DNA from: Proteobacteria bacterium UBA6729
GTDB taxonomy: Bacteria; Pseudomonadota; Gammaproteobacteria; Porifericomitales; Porifericomitaceae
Length of the DNA: 19,063 nt
Direction: 5' to 3'
Assembly (NCBI GenBank): GCA_002454015.1
Contig: DKIB01000101.1
Location: 1-19,063 of the forward strand
Shown here: positions 1-8,941 of the stretch, in pieces
How positions within the stretch are numbered: position 1 is the stretch's first letter
How the letters are laid out: each line of letters begins with the position of its first letter
Position numbers and translations under genes: made by a program
Notes under the pieces: generated by a model
Told to the model about the DNA's origin: nothing
The model's input: only the letters and a program-made list of their open reading frames with translations
Databases searched by the model: none

Positions 1-58
1 CTGCCGATGATGCAGGGCACCGCGGCCCCCTGGCAGGCATCTGCGTCCGCATCCGGGC

Positions 59-616
59 TCAGCGTGCTATGCCGACCGGAGTACCGATGCTGATATAGCC
101 CTTCAGGTCACGAATCTCGCGGTTGGTGAGGGCAATGCAGCCCTGTGTCCAGTTCATGCGTTGGTGGATGTGCTGTTGTTTGGCGGAGGCATGGCCGAGG
201 CCATGGATGCCGATCCAGCCACCCAGTGGGGTGTCCTGGGGAGGTGCCTGTGCCTGCCGGGCAGCCTGTTGGAATCGCTGGTGGTGTTTGGGCTGGATGC
301 GCCCGTCCTGCAGTGCTTGCCGGATATCCTGCTGATTGGGATAGTCCAGGAGGAAGAACAGCTGAAACTTGCTGTTGGGATTGATGTCGATGATGCGGTA
401 GTCTCCCTCCGGGGTTTTGTGGTCTCCGGCCTGCAGTTTGGTGCCGCGGCCACCACTGCCGTAGGCAATACGGTAGCTGCGTATGGGGGTTCCCGCCTGG
501 AACACCTGCAGGCGTTGTTTGGACTTGGAGATCTCTATGCGGAAGTGTGGCGAGTCTGCATGGGCACCGGGGCTGAGCAGCAGGGCACCCAACAGGTACA
601 GCATCGGCCTGCGCAT
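59..616 (-). CDS. Periplasmic L,D-transpeptidase (YkuD domain)
   Basis: The 185-residue product has a signal peptide (cleavage likely after the AHA at residues 18-20), so it should act in the periplasm. The YkuD catalytic motif is visible: His138 in IGIHGLG and Cys160 in WTQGCIALTN, the form seen in a common gammaproteobacterial subgroup rather than the classical SHGCIR form. Such enzymes make or exchange L,D peptide bonds in peptidoglycan, for 3-3 cross-links or protein attachment. The start at 614-616 is chosen because its ATG overlaps the TGA of the upstream ABC permease in an ATGA junction and begins a good signal peptide; a second ATG at 602-604 is the alternative. It is the last gene of a three-gene operon with an ABC exporter. 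The fold is clear; which reaction it performs is not. Confidence 0.88.
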   Translation of the reverse strand: MRRPMLYLLGALLLSPGAHADSPHFRIEISKSKQRLQVFQAGTPIRSYRIAYGSGGRGTKLQAGDHKTPEGDYRIIDINPNSKFQLFFLLDYPNQQDIRQALQDGRIQPKHHQRFQQAARQAQAPPQDTPLGGWIGIHGLGHASAKQQHIHQRMNWTQGCIALTNREIRDLKGYISIGTPVGIAR

Positions 617-1422
617 CAACGTCGGGTCGCCAGACGTGCCGCCAGGCGCTCCAGTGCGACGGGGCGTGAGAAGCGCAGGCAGGAGACGGTCAGGGCCACC
701 AGGGTCCAGAGTATCAGCAGGGTCAGGTCCAGGCCGATACTGAAGTCGGGTGCCAGGGCGGGGGGGAGCCCGGGGTTGATGGCGTGTTTCAGGAGGTCCA
801 CCCCGTAACTGAACGGGTTGCCCCGGGTGATCCACTGCAGTAGAGGCGGGAGGTGATCCACCGGGTACAGGGCGCCGCTGAGAAAGAAGGTCGGGAAGAT
901 GAAGAGGTTCATGACGACGGCAAAGTTTTCCAGGGTACGGCTGTACACGGCAATCAGGGCACCGAGCGCGGCACTCAGCAGTGCGGTAGTGATCAGACCG
1001 ATGATCAGCAACGGTATACTGTGGGGTATGCCCAGGTAGCCGATGGCTGCCAGGATGACGATCAGCAGCAGGGCATGACAGAGACCCACTACGGCAGCCC
1101 CCAGGATACGGGTGAGGATGATCCAGTAATGCGGGAAGGGGGCGATGACCAGCATCCGCATGACTCCGGATTCCTTGTCGTAGACCAGGGAGAGTGAGGC
1201 CAGCACCGAACCGAACAGCAGCACCATGCACAGAATGCCGGGGACCATGAATTGCTGGTAGCTGCCACGACCGAATTGCTCCAGCACGGTGCCGAAGCCG
1301 GTACCGATGATCAGCAGCCAGATCATCGGCCGGATCATCGAACTCAGCAGCCGACCCCGTTGGCGCAGCATACGGGTCAGGTCACGGCTGATAATGGCCC
1401 GGATGGCACGCCAGGGAATCAT
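616..1422 (-). CDS. ABC-2 type transporter permease
   Basis: The 268-residue protein has the ABC-2 exporter permease layout: a cytoplasmic amphipathic N-terminus, then about six hydrophobic segments (roughly residues 30-48, 60-80, 105-130, 135-160, 170-190 and 230-250). The late FLSGALYPVDHLP and NPFSYGVDLL segments are typical of the family that includes drug, polysaccharide and NodJ-like exporters. It pairs with the ATPase encoded just upstream: its ATG at 1420-1422 overlaps the ATPase stop codon by an ATGA junction, so translation is probably coupled. The substrate cannot be read from sequence. The downstream L,D-transpeptidase suggests a cell-envelope substrate, but that is inference. Confidence 0.9.
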   Translation of the reverse strand: MIPWRAIRAIISRDLTRMLRQRGRLLSSMIRPMIWLLIIGTGFGTVLEQFGRGSYQQFMVPGILCMVLLFGSVLASLSLVYDKESGVMRMLVIAPFPHYWIILTRILGAAVVGLCHALLLIVILAAIGYLGIPHSIPLLIIGLITTALLSAALGALIAVYSRTLENFAVVMNLFIFPTFFLSGALYPVDHLPPLLQWITRGNPFSYGVDLLKHAINPGLPPALAPDFSIGLDLTLLILWTLVALTVSCLRFSRPVALERLAARLATRR

Positions 1423-2342
1423 GGGCAGTTGATCCAGGTGTAGACATCGTTCAGGTCAGGGCGTCTGAGTTGCAGGGAGTGGACCTCTTCCCTGAGGTTC
1501 CGCTGTAGTGCTCCTAGGTCGGCCTGGTCACTGCGCACTGCAAACAACAGACGGTTGTCCAGTCTGATCGGGGTGCCCAGGGTGCTGCCCAGTCGCCGGG
1601 CATGCTCTGCCGGAGTCGGGGTATCGATCTCCAGCACATGGTCACCGAGGGCATGGATGAGCGCGCCGGGTTCGCCGCTCCCGATGATACGTCCCTCACG
1701 CATGAACGCAACACGGTTGCAGTTGCGGGCTTCTTCCAGATAGTGGGTGCTGAGCAACAGGGTCAGCCCGGTCTGGCGCAGTTGTTCCAGAAAGTTCCAG
1801 ATGGCCCTGCGGTTGAGCACGTCCAGCCCTGTGGTGGGCTCATCCAGAAACAGTACCCGCGGGCGGTGCAGTACACCCCGGGCAATATCCAGCGCCCGGC
1901 GCATGCCGCCGGAGAGATTGGCGACCGGCTCATGGCGGCGCTCCCAGAGTTTGAACAGTTGCAGGCAGCTGCGGATGTTTTGTTTGATGTGTGCACTTTC
2001 CATGTTGTACAGCTGTCCGCAGAACAGCAGGTTTTCCCAGGCACTCAGGGTGCGATCCAGGGCGGAGTCCTGAAACACCAGGCCGATCTGTGCCCGCACC
2101 TGCACGGGTTGACTGAGGACATCATATCCAGCTACCCGTATCGTGCCTCGATCCGGGCGCACCAAGGTGCTGAGCATATGGATGCTGGTGGTCTTGCCGG
2201 CCCCGTTGGGCCCGAGCAGGCCGTATAACTCACCCTCCGCCAGCTCCAGATCCAACGTCTCTACGGCCACACGAGAGCCGTAGCGTTTGCTGATTCCATG
2301 CGCGGTCAGGACGGGTTGCGGGGTTGTAGTGGCTGGTGGCAT
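1419..2342 (-). CDS. ABC transporter ATP-binding protein (ABC-2 exporter ATPase)
   Basis: The 307-residue protein is a complete nucleotide-binding subunit. Visible motifs are Walker A GPNGAGKT at 44-51, Q-loop Gln91, signature LSGGM at 143-147, Walker B VLFLDEP at 163-169 with catalytic Glu168, and the switch His200 in LSTHYLEEA. A C-terminal extension of about 80 residues after the ATPase core is usual for DrrA/CcmA-like exporter subunits. It energises export through the permease encoded by the next gene. It is the first gene of the operon. The ATG at 2340-2342 has no clear Shine-Dalgarno sequence, but the protein N-terminus aligns well with the family. It is divergent from the histidine kinase gene. 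Confidence 0.93.
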   Translation of the reverse strand: MPPATTTPQPVLTAHGISKRYGSRVAVETLDLELAEGELYGLLGPNGAGKTTSIHMLSTLVRPDRGTIRVAGYDVLSQPVQVRAQIGLVFQDSALDRTLSAWENLLFCGQLYNMESAHIKQNIRSCLQLFKLWERRHEPVANLSGGMRRALDIARGVLHRPRVLFLDEPTTGLDVLNRRAIWNFLEQLRQTGLTLLLSTHYLEEARNCNRVAFMREGRIIGSGEPGALIHALGDHVLEIDTPTPAEHARRLGSTLGTPIRLDNRLLFAVRSDQADLGALQRNLREEVHSLQLRRPDLNDVYTWINCP

Positions 2343-2389
2343 TGCGCTGTCGGTTATGTTAGCAGAATCTCCGGTTAAAATGGGCTGTT
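2343..2389. promoter_or_regulatory. Divergent intergenic region between ABC/L,D-transpeptidase operon and two-component system
   Basis: These 47 bp separate two divergent start codons and must hold or border both 5' ends. A plus-strand TAAAAT at 2376-2381 and a minus-strand TAACAT at 2356-2361 are possible -10 elements. Neither has a convincing -35 hexamer. No sigma-54 -24/-12 (GG-N10-GC) element was recognised here. Confidence 0.25.
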
Positions 2390-3895
2390 ATGCACACGAC
2401 ATCGCTTGGGCGGCTGATTCTGGTCCACGAACTGGCATTTTTGATGCTGGTGTTTCTGGTCGGGATGATGGGAGGGGCCTCCGCCTATTTCTGGCATCAG
2501 ACCTCAGAGGAGTCCGTGCGGGTCCATCAACTGCTGCATCTGGGGGATCGGGTGCGTAGTGAGGTCACCCGTCAGGTACAGCAGCTGATCCGTGCCCGCC
2601 TGATGCGGGATGCGACGGCGGCAGTATCCTATATGGCCCGCGCACGTGAGGTGGATCAGCTGTTTAACAGTATGCGCCGACTGGGGGCAGATCGTGCGGA
2701 GGATCAGGCCATTCAGGTGCTGCAGGCGCAGTATCGGGTTCTGCAGCGGGACATGAACGCACTGTTTTCATTGCCGCTGGAACGGCGTGCCGGGGCACAG
2801 GTGCGTCTGCTGGACCCGCGGTTTGCTGCTGCCATGGAAGAGACCTTTGCACAGAGGCACCGGCAGCTGGTACACCTGATGGAGCAAAAGGCCACCCGGT
2901 TGGCACAGCGTACGGTGACCTTCAGACGCTGGGCGCAAGTGTTGATTCCGGCCAGTCTGTTGGGGGCCTGCTTGCTCGTGCTCTATTCAAGGCGGGTGTT
3001 GCGACGGCAATTCCTGCTGCCGATGCAACGCCTCAAGGAGGGTTCCCGCATACTCAGCTCCGGTCGTCTGGAACATCGGCTGCCGTCCGGAGGTACAGAG
3101 GAGGTGCGCGAGTTGACGCAGGCCCTGAATGATATGTCCGGTGAACTGCTGCAGAGCCGCAGGGCGTTGGTGCAGCAGGAACGTCAGGCGGCGCTGGGTG
3201 CCCTGACCCCGGTAGTGGCGCACAATATACGCAACCCCCTGGCTTCCATACGTGCGGTCGCCCAGTTGTTGTCGCCGGGGCTGGATGCGGATGAGTTTGC
3301 CGAGGGCCGGCAGTCCATTATTGATACTACGGACCGGCTGAGTCGCTGGGTGAATGCGCTGGTTTCTTACCTGCATCCCCTGCAGCCCAAGCCGCGCGAG
3401 CTGCCGTTGGTTGAGGTGGTAGAGGCGGCACTCGCCATGCTCAGGGATCGGTTGGAGGGGCGGCGTCTGGTATTGCTGCGGCTGGGCTGGGAACAGTCGC
3501 TGCGGGTACAGGTGGACCCGGATTTAATGGAACAGGCGCTCTACAGCCTGCTGGCCAATGCCGTGGATGCTTCGCCGGAGGGGGCCGAGCTGGTGGTGCG
3601 GCTGAGTGAGGAGCAGGGGCAGCCGCTGGTGCATATCCGTGACCATGGACCGGGTATGCCCTTCATGCCTGACCCGGCAGCGGACCTCTCGCCCGGGCCC
3701 AGCACCAAGCGTTTTGGTACCGGGCTGGGCATCCCTATCGCCAGCAAGATACTGCAGGCCCATGGCTGGGAACTGCGGTTTCAGGGTGCGGAGGGCGGTG
3801 GCACGGCGGTCTGTGTACGGGGACAGGCGAGAACAGGTTATGATCAGGGCATGAACCGTCAGGAAAACAGTGCGGGGGCGACGCATGAGGAGTAA
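2390..3895 (+). CDS. Membrane sensor histidine kinase (HAMP, HisKA, HATPase)
   Basis: The 501-residue product is a complete transmembrane sensor kinase. Residues 9-30 form TM1, about 35-180 a helical periplasmic sensor (four-helix-bundle type, rich in Arg and Gln), 183-199 TM2 and about 200-252 a HAMP linker. The H-box is HNIRNPL with phospho-acceptor His278, close to the NtrB/AtoS-type HEIRNPL. The ATPase domain shows the N-box LLANAVDAS (Asn390), G1 DHGPGM at 418-423 and G2 GTGLGI at 443-448. It should phosphorylate the NtrC-type regulator encoded next, whose start lies inside this gene's 3' end. The ligand is unknown. The start ATG at 2390 has a weak ribosome binding site but gives a proper TM1. 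Confidence 0.92.
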   Translation: MHTTSLGRLILVHELAFLMLVFLVGMMGGASAYFWHQTSEESVRVHQLLHLGDRVRSEVTRQVQQLIRARLMRDATAAVSYMARAREVDQLFNSMRRLGADRAEDQAIQVLQAQYRVLQRDMNALFSLPLERRAGAQVRLLDPRFAAAMEETFAQRHRQLVHLMEQKATRLAQRTVTFRRWAQVLIPASLLGACLLVLYSRRVLRRQFLLPMQRLKEGSRILSSGRLEHRLPSGGTEEVRELTQALNDMSGELLQSRRALVQQERQAALGALTPVVAHNIRNPLASIRAVAQLLSPGLDADEFAEGRQSIIDTTDRLSRWVNALVSYLHPLQPKPRELPLVEVVEAALAMLRDRLEGRRLVLLRLGWEQSLRVQVDPDLMEQALYSLLANAVDASPEGAELVVRLSEEQGQPLVHIRDHGPGMPFMPDPAADLSPGPSTKRFGTGLGIPIASKILQAHGWELRFQGAEGGGTAVCVRGQARTGYDQGMNRQENSAGATHEE

Positions 3896-5291
3896 GGGTA
3901 CCGCCGCTGCGGCGCGCTCCATCCCCCGGTTGCTGGTCGTTGAGGATGAGCGCGTATTTGCGCGTGCCCTGGAACGTCATCTGCAGCGCAATGATTTTGA
4001 TGCCGAGGTCGTGGCTTCGTTGCGGGAGGCCGAGCATGCGCTGGCGGAGCGTATGCCCGATATGGTATTGTCCGATCTGCGTCTGCCGGATGGTTCTGCA
4101 CTGGAATTTCTGGCGCATATCAGGGAGCGTTACGGCAAGGATTTGCCGGTGGTCGTGATGTCTGCTTACGGGGAGCTGGAGGATGCGGTTGAGGCGATGA
4201 AGCTGGGGGCCGTTGAGTACCTCAGAAAGCCCTTTGATCTGGATGAATTGTTGTTGCATCTGCGCAAGGCCCTGCAGAAGGTCGAGCAGCAGCAGGAGCC
4301 TGCTGCCGTGGCTCCGGTCGGGCAGTCAACCATGCTCGGTGATTCAGCGGTCATGGTGGCGGTACGCCAGTCGGTGCAGCGTATCGCTGCGCTGTCAGGT
4401 GATGCCAGGCGAGCCCCGCCGAATGTGTTGATTACCGGTGAGACCGGCACCGGCAAGGATCTGTTGGCCAGCCTGTTGCATGCCAACAGTGGTCGGGCTG
4501 CCCGGCCCTTTGTGCAGGTGGATTGCGCTGCCCTGCCGGCCGAATTGATCGAGGCCGAGCTGTTTGGTCATGAGAAGGGTGCGTTTACGGGAGCCCAGGG
4601 GCATCGTGTCGGTCTGATCGAGGCCTCCGGGGATGGCACCTTGTTCCTGGATGAGGTGGTTGAGGTACCGCTGCCACTGCAGGCCAAGCTGCTGGCGGTG
4701 CTGGAACGTCGCAGTCTGCGCCGTATCGGTTCGGTGCGGGAGCGTACGGTGAATGCCTGGTTTATGGCGGCGGCCAATCGCGACCTGGGTCAACTGATTC
4801 AGCAGGGCGAATTTCGCCCCGATCTGTATTACCGATTGAATGTGGTGAATGTCCATCTGCCGCCCCTGCGTGAGCGTGGCGATGATGTAGCGCAGCTGGC
4901 AGCACATTTTGCCCGGCAAACCATGCAGCAATTTGGACTGGCTGCCGACCGGAGTTTGTCTGCCCCGGTCATGCAGCGGATCCGGGAATATTCCTGGCCG
5001 GGTAATGTGCGTGAACTCAAGCATGTGGTGGAACGGGCCATGTTGCTGAATGAGGGAGATCCGGCACAGCTGTTGCCGACATCATCGCCGGTCGCAACCA
5101 CGCAGTATCGTACCGATGTCAGCAGCAGTCCGCCCCGGCACACCCTGGCAGAGCATGAACGTGCACAATTGTTGGAGGCCTTGCAGGAGGCAGGCGGCAA
5201 TATCAGTCAGGCAGCCCGCGGTCTCAGTATCAGTCGCATGACGATGCGCTACCGCATGCAAAAGCATGGTATTACCCGTGATGAGGCATAG
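3870..5291 (+). CDS. NtrC-family sigma-54-dependent response regulator
   Basis: The 473-residue protein has three domains. A receiver occupies about 20-135, with acidic pair Glu25/Asp26, phospho-acceptor Asp69 in LSDLRLPDG, Ser98 and Lys120. An AAA+ domain covers about 152-385, with Walker A GETGTGKD at 190-197, the sigma-54 contact loop GAFTGA at 237-242 and Walker B GTLFLDEV at 255-262. A Fis-type helix-turn-helix lies at 442-468. The intact GAFTGA means it should activate sigma-54 promoters. The start is GTG at 3870, with AGGA at 3861-3864 five bases upstream; an in-frame ATG at 3885 preceded by a G-run is the alternative. Either way it overlaps the kinase gene, as expected for a coupled pair. 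It ends two bases before the convergent yhdP stop codon. Targets are unknown. Confidence 0.93.
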   Translation: MRGRRMRSKGTAAAARSIPRLLVVEDERVFARALERHLQRNDFDAEVVASLREAEHALAERMPDMVLSDLRLPDGSALEFLAHIRERYGKDLPVVVMSAYGELEDAVEAMKLGAVEYLRKPFDLDELLLHLRKALQKVEQQQEPAAVAPVGQSTMLGDSAVMVAVRQSVQRIAALSGDARRAPPNVLITGETGTGKDLLASLLHANSGRAARPFVQVDCAALPAELIEAELFGHEKGAFTGAQGHRVGLIEASGDGTLFLDEVVEVPLPLQAKLLAVLERRSLRRIGSVRERTVNAWFMAAANRDLGQLIQQGEFRPDLYYRLNVVNVHLPPLRERGDDVAQLAAHFARQTMQQFGLAADRSLSAPVMQRIREYSWPGNVRELKHVVERAMLLNEGDPAQLLPTSSPVATTQYRTDVSSSPPRHTLAEHERAQLLEALQEAGGNISQAARGLSISRMTMRYRMQKHGITRDEA

Positions 5292-5293
5292 CA

Positions 5294-8200
5294 TCAGGGG
5301 TTTTGCAGTTTGATCTGGCCCTGTTGAGGGAGGGGCTCCTGCAGGGTTTCAACGACAGGGTCATCCCAGCTGCCGGTGATATGATAGCGCTTGCGCGCCA
5401 GCTGGTTGATGCCTTCAGGCAGGCGCTTGAAGTTGCTGAGGAGGATGTAGGAGAGGTAGCCCACACCCAGACCGAGTGGGCCAAAGGCCAGCCCGGTCAA
5501 GGGCAGGGAGGCATATAAATCAGGGGTTGCCGTGACCTGCTGGTCGTAATCCCGGTCTACCAGGCCGCTACGCCCGGTGGTAATGAGTTCCATGGTCCGA
5601 CCTTCCATCTTCAACCCTGTGGTGTAGGCATGGCCATCGCGTATATCAAATTCGCCATGCAGGCGTTCAAAGGACAGGCCCTGTTCAAAGAGTCTCAGGA
5701 AATCCAGGGTGATGATGTTGAAGACATTCTGCACGCTGAGCAGGCCCAGCAACCAGACCCCGCCGGAGTTGACCTGCAACAGTTGACCAGCGGCAAAGTC
5801 CAGCTGCAGGGTGCCGGTCATGTCGGCCAGGGAGAAGGCACTGATCGAGCCCGGCCAGTCGGCCTGCAGGTGCAGGGAACCCGGGGCCTCCTCAATACCG
5901 CTGGCATCTTCGCCAACCAGCTGCAGGAAGTGCTGTAGTGCAGTCACGTCCAGTTGCAGATCCACGGTGCTGTGGTCCGGCTGCCATTGCACTGTTCCGG
6001 TCAGGCTGAGTCCCTCGCCCTGCAGGGACAGGGGCTCATACCGGAGGCCTCCGTCCGCGGTGCGCTGGCTGTCAAGTCGCAGCTGCCAGGCGGGTTCCGG
6101 ATCCCGTGCAAAGCGCAGCTCCTGGATGGAGACCCGCATCCGGGGGTATGTTTGCGGTGTGCTGTGGTCACTGTTGTCGTTGTCGTCGTTACTGTAGACG
6201 AGGCGCTCCAGGTGGATATCCCAGATGGGGTCATTGCTGTGGATAATGCGTATCAGACCCTGGATGTCCTCTCCGTCCAGTTCGGCCTGCCACATGAGCG
6301 GACTGTCCTGTGCATGCACGCTGAGGCTGTAGTCGTGATTGCGCCAGTGCAGTGCATCGATTTCCAGATCCAGGTGCAGTCCACGTGGTATGCCGCCGGG
6401 TCGATCACTGTGTCGGGACCGCAACATCTCCCACTCCGCTACCGACAGCCGGGGGATGTGCCCTTGCCAGTGGAGACCGTCTGCGGTACTCCGCAGTACC
6501 TGCCCGCGGTAATGCAGTTCGCTGTGGGTCCGGTGCGGTGCCAGCCGGGTCCTGAATTGCAGCGGCGTGGCGGTGGCGGTGCGTTTGCCGAAGGGGGCAG
6601 GCAGATCAATGGCCAGACCCTGTAATCGGCTGTGCAGTTCCAGTTCCCACTCGCCGTGGTCCCCGGCACGAATGCTGCCGGTCCACCGGGTGCGACCGGA
6701 CAGTGTCTGTGCCAGCATGGTGTGGTCCGGCATCCGGAGCTCGATCTCCCGAGCCAGTGCATCGGCATCCGTATCCAGTTGCAGGGTCAGGTTCAGGGCA
6801 TCTGCATAGTCGAATTCGAAGTGGACCGGGCTGTCCCGGTAATAGCCATGCAGGTCCGTACTGTAGACACGGCCATGGTGCAGCTGGATGGTGCCCTCAA
6901 GATCCCGAAACGGGATATTGTGCCCGGGGTGGAGCAGGGTGGTCTTGTGGAGCTGCAATTGCCCCTGCATGGAGGCCAGTTCAGCCGTGTCAGCCGCTAC
7001 GGTGCCCTGCAGGGCAAGGGTGACATCGCCCCCCACCTGCCAGGCAGGTTGCATCCAGCGTCGCATGCGGTTGCCGAGTTGTAGAAGGGGAGCGATATCG
7101 CCATGCAGTTGCAGCGCAAATTCATAACTGCCCGAATCCTGCATCGTCAGCTGCGCAGCATCCAGACTGAGACCATGCCAGTCGGCGGTGTGCAGTTGCA
7201 GTTCCAGCTGCTGGCCATGGCTCTGGAATTTGCCGACGGCATTGTGCAGTTGGGGCCAGTCCTCCTGAATGGAGAAGCTGGCAGCGTTGAACGTGGCCGC
7301 GGTCTGCAATGTGCCCTCGGCCATGGTGCCGTCCCAGTGCAGTTGCAGATCGGCAAAGTCCCCGGCCAGTAACTGTTGTTCAGCCTGTGCCCGGGAGGGA
7401 GCCGGCAACAGGTCCAGCAGCGCAGTATGGCTGAGCGTCGGGATGTGGGCCTGCAATTTGAGGTAGACCGGGTCATCGGCATGCCAACTGATGTTGCCGC
7501 TCAATGCTGCCTCGGCTATGCCCGGCAGTGCGGTCTGCAGGGCGTGTATCTGCAACACCCCCTGATCCCCGTCGCGTTGCCAGGAGAGGCGACTGGTGGG
7601 CGCCGCAAGTTGCAACGCGTAGCCGGATTTTGCCTGTACACCTATCGTCCGGGCCTGCAGTTCAGCTCGTCCGCCAGTGTTGTCAAATTGCACCTGACCA
7701 CTCAGGTCTTCAAGGTGGCTGAGCCAGCCCACGGCGGTCTGTGACCGGAGTTGTGCAAACTGCAGTCGCCCCGGGTAGTTGCCGCCCAGCAGCAGTTCTG
7801 CCTGTTGCAGGATCCCACTGCTGGCGGGTAGGGGTAGTGTCGGCAGGGTAGTCAGTGGCCACAGGCGACCGAGCAGTTGCAGATCGAAGTGACTGATTTG
7901 CAGTGCCGGTGTATCATCCAGCGCCACCCTGAACTCGTTACCCTGCAGGGAGGTGGTGTGTGCTGTGGCCGTGGCATTACGCAGGTATCCGCCAAGGAAA
8001 CGCTGGCCCTGGTCATTCTTCAGTGCGGTCAGCAGCAGTGTGCTGTCCGGCAGGGTGACGGTCCGGGCCTCACTATTCTGCAATTGCAGTGTGCCGCCGA
8101 TATGCAGACGGGCACTGTGCCACTGCCCGGACCGCCAGAGCAATTCACCCTGCAGGTCTACGGGTGTCGTGCCCGGTCGTGGCCAGGGCGCTGGAATCTC

Positions 8201-8875
8201 CAGTCCCAGCTGTTGCAGCCAGTCTGCCACGTTGATCCCTGTGCCTGTGTAGCGCAGTCTGGCCTCAGTGGCCTTACCCTGCCATTGCAATTCTGCGCGT
8301 ATGGCCTGGCGATGTTGCCCGGGCGGGTGCAGCACTGCCATGAGGTGATGCCGACCATTATTTTGCAGGATGTGCAGGGTCGGGATGAGCAACTGCCGAT
8401 CGTCCCCCCAGGAGACGCGGCTGTCGTGCAGGGTCAGGTCCAGGGGAATGGCAGGCAGGGCAGGGGCATTACCGGCAGTCGGTGCCAGGCTGCCCTGATA
8501 GTCGAGGTACAGCCCCCGGGCCTGCACCCTGCCTACATGCAGCTGGTCACGGTCCAGCAACATGGGGATTATAGACACCTCCATATCCAGCTGATCTATG
8601 CTCACATGGCTGGTTCCATCCGGCAGGGTTACGTTGAGGTCGGCAGCGGTGAGTACCAGCTGCCAGCCGCTCCATTGAACCTCGATGGTCCCGATACGCA
8701 CCACTGTGCCCAGATATCCGCTCAGTACCTCCTGCACCTGCACCGGGTAGTCTGACAGGCTCGGCAGGAAATATCGCAGGGCCAGCAGCAGGAGTGTTGC
8801 ACTCAGCAACACGCCCGCGGCTATCGCCAGAATGATGCTGCGGGTCTGTTCTATACGCTGTGCCCAGGGGCTCAT
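5294..8875 (-). CDS. yhdP: YhdP-family AsmA-like envelope protein
   Basis: This very long protein (1193 residues; E. coli YhdP is about 1270) has a single N-terminal membrane anchor at about residues 13-35. A large periplasmic domain follows, made of repeated short beta-strand patterns such as LQLH and ELQL. The C-terminus shows a hydrophobic segment (GPLGLGVGYLSYILL), then RYHITGSWDDPVVE, characteristic of the YhdP/AsmA-like family. YhdP, TamB and YdbH are inner-membrane-anchored bridges implicated in moving phospholipid to the outer membrane. The ATG at 8873-8875 is preferred over the in-frame GTG at 8885-8887; neither has a strong ribosome binding site. It lies 66 bp after lon on the same strand with no visible terminator, so it may be read with the protease block. 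Its stop faces that of the response regulator across a 2-bp gap. Confidence 0.87.
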   Translation of the reverse strand: MSPWAQRIEQTRSIILAIAAGVLLSATLLLLALRYFLPSLSDYPVQVQEVLSGYLGTVVRIGTIEVQWSGWQLVLTAADLNVTLPDGTSHVSIDQLDMEVSIIPMLLDRDQLHVGRVQARGLYLDYQGSLAPTAGNAPALPAIPLDLTLHDSRVSWGDDRQLLIPTLHILQNNGRHHLMAVLHPPGQHRQAIRAELQWQGKATEARLRYTGTGINVADWLQQLGLEIPAPWPRPGTTPVDLQGELLWRSGQWHSARLHIGGTLQLQNSEARTVTLPDSTLLLTALKNDQGQRFLGGYLRNATATAHTTSLQGNEFRVALDDTPALQISHFDLQLLGRLWPLTTLPTLPLPASSGILQQAELLLGGNYPGRLQFAQLRSQTAVGWLSHLEDLSGQVQFDNTGGRAELQARTIGVQAKSGYALQLAAPTSRLSWQRDGDQGVLQIHALQTALPGIAEAALSGNISWHADDPVYLKLQAHIPTLSHTALLDLLPAPSRAQAEQQLLAGDFADLQLHWDGTMAEGTLQTAATFNAASFSIQEDWPQLHNAVGKFQSHGQQLELQLHTADWHGLSLDAAQLTMQDSGSYEFALQLHGDIAPLLQLGNRMRRWMQPAWQVGGDVTLALQGTVAADTAELASMQGQLQLHKTTLLHPGHNIPFRDLEGTIQLHHGRVYSTDLHGYYRDSPVHFEFDYADALNLTLQLDTDADALAREIELRMPDHTMLAQTLSGRTRWTGSIRAGDHGEWELELHSRLQGLAIDLPAPFGKRTATATPLQFRTRLAPHRTHSELHYRGQVLRSTADGLHWQGHIPRLSVAEWEMLRSRHSDRPGGIPRGLHLDLEIDALHWRNHDYSLSVHAQDSPLMWQAELDGEDIQGLIRIIHSNDPIWDIHLERLVYSNDDNDNSDHSTPQTYPRMRVSIQELRFARDPEPAWQLRLDSQRTADGGLRYEPLSLQGEGLSLTGTVQWQPDHSTVDLQLDVTALQHFLQLVGEDASGIEEAPGSLHLQADWPGSISAFSLADMTGTLQLDFAAGQLLQVNSGGVWLLGLLSVQNVFNIITLDFLRLFEQGLSFERLHGEFDIRDGHAYTTGLKMEGRTMELITTGRSGLVDRDYDQQVTATPDLYASLPLTGLAFGPLGLGVGYLSYILLSNFKRLPEGINQLARKRYHITGSWDDPVVETLQEPLPQQGQIKLQNP

Positions 8876-8941
8876 GGCTGTGTACACCGTGGCCTGCGGC
8901 GTATGGTGTGAATCAGGCAGACAGGCACCCGACCCGCCGGA

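Noticed and set aside
59..1231. Open frame of 390 codons on the minus strand covering the L,D-transpeptidase and part of the permease
   Set aside because: The first half is a Pro/Arg-rich shadow of the permease gene. The real gene begins at 616 with a signal peptide.
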